Assembly: GCA_963556145.1 (NCBI GenBank)
Contig: OY744469.1
Coordinates: 1,488,001 to 1,552,000, forward strand
Source of the DNA: Hygrocybe punicea
Lineage: Eukaryota; Basidiomycota; Agaricomycetes; Agaricales; Hygrophoraceae
Reading direction: 5' to 3'
DNA length: 64,000 bases
Below the pieces are notes generated by a model that was given only the letters and a program-made list of their open reading frames with translations, did no database searches and was not told the origin of the DNA. Positions 58,043 to 64,000 of the stretch are shown in pieces; the first letter of the stretch is position 1; every line of letters starts with the position of its first letter. Position numbers and translations under genes: made by a program.

Positions 58043-58216
58043 TGGCTTTGTGCCAGTGCGAGATTGCTTGGGATGTTGCAAGGGTGGTAAGGTTCTGCCG
58101 GATATGTTGTGGGGGTCAACAATAGACGCCGAAAAAGGCTGTGCTTTCCGATCGGGTTAGTCTGGTTTATATTTCGATACCTAACAATTCCAAACCCCAC
58201 ATTCTACATCCATAAG

Positions 58217-59890
58217 TCAATTATCCGCGCTGTCCCGCCGTCCAAAAGTCAAAGGATCAGAAGGAACCGAGCTCGCTTGGTCCCGCTGGACAGGCTTGCT
58301 GCGCAATATATTGACTTGCTGATTCCACAAATCATCCATGTCCGAGCCATATCGTGTAAATGTCCTCACGATCAGGACGAAGTACAACAAACCCAAGGCG
58401 AACAAAGCCGTAATGGATACTCGGGACCCTAGCACAGAACGAGATGACCAAGGTTTAGGTTGGAGATCAAGTGATGCGTTGGACGTCCAAACAAACGAGA
58501 AAATGCTGACGATAAAAAGGAGGATAGACCTTGCTGAGAGGTCAATAAATTTAGTGGAGAAAATCGTAAACTTCGTGCACCATGATAACCACACGGCCGG
58601 CATCGCAAGAAATACCCATACATTCCACCATATCAGTTTTGTTGTCTTTTGCGCTTCCTGGTGTGAATAAGAAACTATGATGGTACATACTTGGGATAAC
58701 ATACACACCTCGGCCCAGCTAAAAGCTTGATACGTCCTTCTCATTGTTTCAAAACGCACGATATAGATGCAGCCGTATAGCAAGCTCATAAGTGCACAAA
58801 CCAGAGATAGAAGCGCTGTCGTGCGCGTTACAGTATTATTTGCAACACTACTGATTTGCAGCAAAGTGAGAATTGCTCTGCAAATAGATGGCATTTGTAT
58901 TATGAAACAATGGGTTGAGAAAAGGACGAATACACGTACGATAACAATAGCACTGAGACAATATTCAGTGTATTCCACTCCTTCACCAGGGAATCTATGA
59001 AATCTTCCCATGAACGTTTAAAACGGCGCAGTGGAACCTCTAGTGCATCGGGACCTCGTATCAGAGAAGTCAGGTGTGTTGGATCCACGGAATCTTTTGT
59101 AGTGAGCAATTCCTGTAATTCCGGAAAATTCAACTTTGCATCCTCGATTATGCGAGTAACACGAGTCAAGTAAAGCGATGGTAGACGCAACAGCAGGGTA
59201 AGGTAGACTTGGCGAGGGACTGTGTTTGTTAAAGCTTCTCGAAAGCCATAGTGGCACTTGGAGATGTACGGTGGACATGTAATTGGAAATGGGAGGTGAT
59301 AATTCTCGGCATCGAACGTAACGTGCGGGGTTGGTGAGTTTCCTCGTGTACCCAAGGGACCGAAGGATGTTTCGACATTTCCTGTGTAAGATGGCTGTAC
59401 TCGAATATGATGACGGTGCGTCATGATGGGAGTGGGTGGGAGTGGCAACTCAGACACGACAGGTCTACTAGATGGCAGAAGAATGGAGTCTACCGAAAGG
59501 TTTCAATCCAAAGCAATCGAAGCTGAAGTGAGGAAAATCACCATGAGACGAGTAGGCCTTCGAAACTGGTGGAATAAGTTCAATACTGATGACCGGAGGA
59601 GAACCTTCATGAGTTCTTTCTGCGACTATGTCGCCGTTCTTCGACGCGCCTGAGTTCAGCTGTCCGTCAAGGTAAAGCACTCGGTTCGACAACTCATCGA
59701 TACGTGCAACGACAGCTCTAAGCTCGACTTGCCGGTCTTGAAAATCGCGCTCAATCCATACCCCCAGAGCCTTCAGAGCCCCAAGAGTTTCGGATTGCCC
59801 GTAAACTGAGGTGCTGCCAGTGGGAACTTGAAGTTCTGAGTGTTGCAGTTTCCCTGTCGTGGCTCCGTCGAGTATACTTGAGGTTGGCAT
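58217..59890 (-). CDS. Multi-pass membrane protein of an unnamed basidiomycete family
   Basis: ATG 59890 opens a Ser/Pro-rich cytosolic N-terminus with a helical patch (LRAVVARIDELSNRVLYLDG). A splice from about 59543 to 59464 joins VVSELPLPPTPIMTHRHH. The conserved part is WEDFIDSLVKEWNTLNIVSV and, after an intron, AILTLLQISS, RTTALLSLVCALMSLLYGCI, WAE-EAQKTTKLIWWNVWVFLAM and WLSWSILLFIVSIFSFVWT, giving three or four hydrophobic segments; the tail (SRVSITALFALGLLYFVLIV) adds another. Stop near 58217. I know this pattern from many agaricomycete genomes but not its function. Confidence in the first exon join is moderate. Confidence 0.7.
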
Positions 59891-60147
59891 TAGATCCGCA
59901 ATATGAGTGAGTCCTCATGTTCAAGTTCATAATTAAACTCTCGTTTTCATTCACATAAAGCAAACATAATTTCCTCTCACCTTGATATGACATTTCGGGT
60001 CCTCTATTTTATTCGGGCGAGGTTTATCGGGCGACTGTCACCCACATGCACTATCTAAACGCCCAGACTGGCGGTCTATGCAGGATTGGCAGATAAGTCG
60101 TCGCTAGCAAATATGCGCAGTACATCCTCTTTTTTTCAGACGTATCA

Positions 60148-60831
60148 ATGCTGCAGATCGGTGAGTGTGATTTTACTGCAATGTGCCCACTGGCACTGAC
60201 CAGTTTTTCATACTAGTTCCATTCGTGTTTCTCACAATCTTCTCAATAATTGAGGTACGATAAGCTTCTGCTGATCCTTACTTAGTAGATCATGGACGGG
60301 CTCAACTGAAAGCTTCCCGTGCTTCGCAGCTCGCAATCTCGGGATGGCTCTGTACTCATTTCAAATCACAACTTGACTTGGTCCCTCACAACGAGTTGGT
60401 CCGAACGCGATTTGTTTTGTTCTGCAGTGCTTGGACGATTTTGTTATCGCCAACCTTCTTCGTACCCGAGATAGGGATTCCGGTGTACGTCACTCGTTTC
60501 TTATCAAATTTGCAGTGCGAATGGAACCGTTGTAGCGCGATCTTGAGCTTCATATTCTGGACTGGTGCCGCCGGTTCTGTCACACATATGCTGAAAGGAT
60601 TGCGGGATTGTTCGTGAGTTACGGTTCGAATCCTCCGAGGATGCTTCATCCCACATTCGGCATTTCTAGTGCCCAAGATGTCCTTCTCTATTGCGTACAT
60701 GTAAAGGCTATGGAGACCTTCGCCTGGATAAACTGGTAAAATGACATCCTCGCTAGCACGATGCTGATTGTGAATTATTTCTCATCGACAGGACCCTTGT
60801 CATGATTACAGCCGCTTGCTCCGGGGCATAA
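60148..60831 (+). CDS. MARVEL-like four-helix membrane protein
   Basis: Six exons: 60148-60160, 60217-60254, 60330-60461, 60516-60613, 60670-60735 and 60792-60831, total 387 nt, exactly 129 codons with stop. The protein reads through VPFVFLTIFSIIELAISGWL, FVLFCSAWTILLSPTFF, SAILSFIFWTGAAGSVTHML and ETFAWINWTLVMITAAC: four hydrophobic helices with the FAWINW motif of MARVEL-type fungal proteins. Family members act in membrane apposition and eisosome-like domains; here only a membrane location can be inferred. A tRNA B-box-like word in intron 4 was examined and rejected. Confidence 0.78.
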
Positions 60832-61004
60832 GTGCAAATCATGGGAGCGGCTTGCCAAAGTTGTCGAGGGGGCTTGTTCATGGAATTTCTCGTTATGTTA
60901 TTGTTATTGTGTTCAGGGGTTTTTATTGCACCTAGGACACCGGGAACAACTATTACTGTACATAAGCTTCAACGACAAGCGCAGTCACTGATACTTGATT
61001 TATT

Positions 61005-61365
61005 TTGATGGTCAATAGGAGGCACTCCGGTGAGCACTTGTTTCAAGGGCCAAGTATGTAAATCTTACGGAAAAGACTGAGCAAAGGAAATCACCAGAAA
61101 ACATCTAGATTCTTGATTTGTCTCTTCACAATCTACTTTCAGCGAGAAATTTTCGAGCACCATAAAATGGCACCGTGGTGAACCCATGCTGATCCATGAT
61201 CTTCGAAGTGCTGCATTCGGCCCCTAGTTCAGCAGATCGGTGTCGTAGGGGAACTTTCATCCTCGAATCGTAGTCCATCTGAGTGTAGTATTGAAATTGC
61301 GGGCGAGCAAGATTTTTTGCATGACTGGAGGAGCACTGGCACTTGATTGCACCCGAGTCCATCAT
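61005..61365 (-). pseudogene. Relic duplicate of the kinase at 55986-57190
   Basis: The sequence around 61010-61215 parallels 56160-56460: GGCACTCC.GTGA.CACTTGTTTC, TGGTGAACCCATGCTGATCCA and, in translation, CSTSKIMDQHGFTTV versus CDFGTSKIVDQHGFTTA. The frame is broken and the domain incomplete. A short tandem-type duplication that decayed. Confidence 0.7.
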
Positions 61366-61618
61366 CCAGCCATCATGCAGGTCTGACGAAATTGAACTGT
61401 CAGAACTCTCCTAAGTATATTGAGATGGCCTTCTAACATCTTTGGGGTCCACGCCTTTGACTAAATGGGGGAGATTTCTTCAAGTCGTTCGGTAGCTGTT
61501 CGGAATGGGCATTATGGGCTACTTAGGGCGCTGGGAGAGGCTAGGGGAATTAAGAGTACGGACTTTACACAGTAAATGATACTTATTTAGGATGACTGAG
61601 TTTTGGAATTGGCCGATG

Positions 61619-62263
61619 CTACTGGGATAAAGCCCCTTGCCCCTCATGGCGGCTTGGCAGGAGGAGCCTGAGATAAGAGCCCAGCTCGGGGAAACTCAAT
61701 GCCAGGGCTTGGTCCAGATTTTGACGATATGACTGTAGGGTAGAATTAAGAGGAACGATGTGCCAGTGGGCATGCAGGATCATCGTACGCACATCTAGCG
61801 CTGCAATCTTCCCATTCATGAACTGATTCTCCGTTGCCGCTCTTTCCAGTCTTTCGCTCGTCAATTGCATCGGATTTCGCGAGTTGTCAATGTCTACCAA
61901 GATCTGTAGCGGAATCAAGGTTTGACAGTCCTGCGACATCTCGTCAATGGTGGATAGATGGTGAATGACTTCGTTGCTGGGAGTTAGCGTCAACAATCAA
62001 CATTGGGTTTCTCCTGGATGGGGCCAAAGATTTTTTGCGCACACACGCAAGCCGAGTTGTTTGCCTCCGCCTGGTTTATCTCGCTCTTTGGTGGAGTCGT
62101 TAATGACGGTTGTGCCAAGATTGTAAAGCGCATTAGCGAGACCCAGGAGTTCGAGCTCGAGATCTCCCTGAATGCCGGAGGGGGGAGGAGATCGAGATGA
62201 TCGTGGTGAGTCAAGAGCGGTCTGAGCGAACTCTGCAAAGTCTGTTGCTTGTCGGGGACCCAT
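61619..62263 (-). CDS. MED10: Mediator complex subunit 10
   Basis: Exons 62263-62043, 61976-61793 and 61732-61619 sum to 519 nt (172 residues and stop). Conserved stretches: LELLGLANALYNLGTTVIND, KPGGGKQLGLRVNEVIHHLS, LIPLQILVDIDNSRNPMQLT, ERAATENQFMNGKIAALDSY and LDQALALSFPELGSYLRL. This is the Med10/Nut2 architecture; the protein belongs to the middle module of Mediator in the nucleus and links activators to RNA polymerase II. An alternative start slightly upstream (near 62299) would add about 12 residues. No damage is seen. Confidence 0.92.
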
Positions 62264-62444
62264 ACGAAGTTCCACAACTTGAACCTGGTAAGTGGACAAA
62301 AGACCGTTTCAAAGCCACGTGATCAGTCATATTATAATTCCACTGTAGTGTAAAATGTATCCAAAGCTAAGTAAGTATCCAAGGCAATTCTTAAAAGCTA
62401 TGGCTTTCTTGCTGAAGTCCACGAGTCAAGGCGACGGAACAGAA

Positions 62445-64000
62445 CTATCCCCTCCATCCTCTCCCTGACGATAAACCAGCCTCAGAACTGTCCATCGGAA
62501 CCCTCCTGGCTCCTCCGGCCACCTTTCCCAGAGGCACCTTAGCCATCAACCTCGCTCGTGACGCCCCCGCCTTCCCAACCGACTTCACGTTACTGCCACT
62601 GCCACTTGACACCTTTGAACTGGTCTTTGGTATCGTTGCAGTCGACGATACATTTGCGCCCTTCGCATTGTTCTCCTTTTCGCTTACAGTGCCTCGCGGA
62701 CGGGTCGTCGTCGCCAGAACCTCAGCTTTACCCTTCCCCTTCTCCAGCGTCGTAAACCGCGTTGTCTCTGGAGGATGATGTAACACTCTCCCCTTTGCGG
62801 TCTTCGCAACGATATTCGACACTACTTGTCTCTCCTTCAACGGACTTTCACTTTCACTCTCACTCTCATTCTCCACATTGACTTGACCATTCGGGGCGCT
62901 GAACAAAGCAGGGATCACGGCAGGTGCGTTCCTTTCTAATTCATTGCCTTCATCCTCTTCGACCAACACCTCCAGTGGGGTTGGTGAGGCGGCATATAGA
63001 TTTGAACCGGGATGGTCAAACGTCGGGGGTGAATTCCCCAACATTAGTATTCGGCTTAGAGGGCTTGGCTTAGCTGGGGAGTACGCGTGTATCATGCGGG
63101 AAACGAATGGTTTTGCTATTGGAAATGATTGGGATAGGCTTGGAGGTGTACCAGGTGTGATATTAGGGTCAGACGGAGCCGATGCTGTCTCTTCCGAAGA
63201 CAAGGCTGGTGGGTCGGAGCTAGTGGTTGACAGCAACGCTGGGTGAGAGGGCAGCGAGGATAGTGGCGAGGGTGGTGGAAGAACAAATGATGTTGGCAGA
63301 AGGGAGACTCGGGCTTTGGGGAAGATGGACAACGCTGGTAATGGAGGCATCACTTCCGTTTCGAATGATGGTACGACTTTGCTAGGGGATGCAAGCGAAC
63401 GCCGGCGTGAGGCTTTCGCTACCCTCCCACCAGTCAGCTTCACTGGCGACTTGCGAGGAGATTTTCGGGGGGATCTTGGCTTTCCAGTTCCGCGCGCGGG
63501 AGAAGGAGGATTGGGAGTTGGTGGCAATTCGGCCAGCATCATATCAACCTGCCACGATCGCTTTTCGTCTAGGAATTTGATTCGTTCCACCTAAGCGATT
63601 GACAAGCAGGTCAGCATTGTGATCATGAAATGTGGGGCAGGACTACCTCCAAAGCAGCCTTCTCTCTTCCCAGTTTGATGGCGGCTTCCGTGAACTTCCT
63701 GCGTTCCTCATCTAGTTGCCTCTTGATGTCTTCTAGCCTCTCTCGCTCCTTATCCTGGGCTGGAACGGTCATCAATTCCAAACTGATTTCCCCCACTTCT
63801 TTGATCGCACGATGATCTTCTGCAAATTGATCAAATAGAGCTTGGGTTTGCGTTGCTTGTGCGGTCGATTGTGTATGTGCTTGCTCTGTTCTAAGGTTTG
63901 ATACGAATTCAAAAATATTCTGCGTGAAGGTTCACTTACCAATCTCGACGCGCAAGGAATCGATAATGGTCTGTAATCTTTCTAATTCGCCGTTTGGAAT
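62445..64000 (-). CDS. Afadin/alpha-actinin-binding-like (ADIP) coiled-coil protein, partial
   Basis: Exons visible: 64000-63940 (continues beyond the window), 63885-63647 and 63590-62445. The N-terminal visible part is coiled coil: NGELERLQTIIDSLRVEIEQ, DKERERLEDIKRQLDEERRK, FTEAAIKLGREKAALEVERI and KFLDEKRSWQVDMMLAELPP, the signature end of the ADIP domain. The last 350 residues are Ser/Pro/Lys-rich and disordered, with SPRKSPRKSP motifs. Homologues (human SSX2IP, fission yeast Msd1) act at microtubule-organising centres; function here is inferred from family. The 5' part is outside the window. Confidence 0.8.

Noticed and set aside
60614..60669. tRNA gene suggested by GGTTCGAATCC in a MARVEL gene intron
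   Set aside because: The word fits a B box, but the flanking bases do not form a T stem and no A box or acceptor stem is present upstream.

Overview
The window is fungal and basidiomycete-like, most probably from a mushroom-forming agaricomycete. Genes are broken by many 45-70 nt GT..AG introns. The transposases are of basidiomycete-typical families (Plavaka, PIF/Harbinger, a Ty3/Gypsy element with an integrase and C-terminal extension), and a TET/JBP-like dioxygenase lies beside a DUF6532-like gene. Exon boundaries below were placed by eye from splice signals and reading frame. Family names come from remembered conserved motifs, with no database search.

The window has two compartments separated by a 100-N assembly gap (50275-50374). 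The left 50 kb is a transposon graveyard. In order it holds: a broken gene fragment and a second broken gene of unknown families (1-2476); a decayed PIF/Harbinger pair, SANT-like gene plus transposase (2579-6088); a non-autonomous hAT-type MITE with an exact 8-bp target duplication (6491-7206); a Plavaka transposase pseudogene (7524-10624, minus); a broken protein kinase (10906-12784, minus); a repeat-rich spacer; a TET/JBP-like gene and a DUF6532-like gene in tandem (15431-20598); and a nest of insertions from 21228 to 38110. That nest contains a CATCAGCAAAACC terminal-inverted-repeat element, an 11.66-kb Gypsy retrotransposon with 5-bp target duplication, a ~4-kb foldback inverted-repeat element inside its reverse transcriptase, a smaller foldback at its centre, and a second relative of the terminal-repeat element. 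After it come an intact companion gene and a second Plavaka transposase in divergent orientation (38524-44268), a truncated periplasmic-binding-like gene, and unusual palindromic minisatellites (46.7-49.9 kb).

The right 13.6 kb is a compact housekeeping region: RXT3 (Rpd3L deacetylase subunit), a small coiled-coil protein, a protein kinase, an FHA-domain protein, a multi-pass membrane protein, a MARVEL-like protein, MED10 of Mediator, and an Afadin/alpha-actinin-binding-like protein running off the end. No breaks were seen in these genes.

The most consistent signal is mutational. In the transposon region almost every in-frame stop in an otherwise recognisable ORF is TGA where arginine CGA would fit, and the two LTRs of the Gypsy element differ by about 19 transitions, nearly all at CpG. 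This points to CpG methylation followed by deamination as the decay route. The region also carries a damaged copy of a gene family (TET/JBP) that oxidises methylcytosine.
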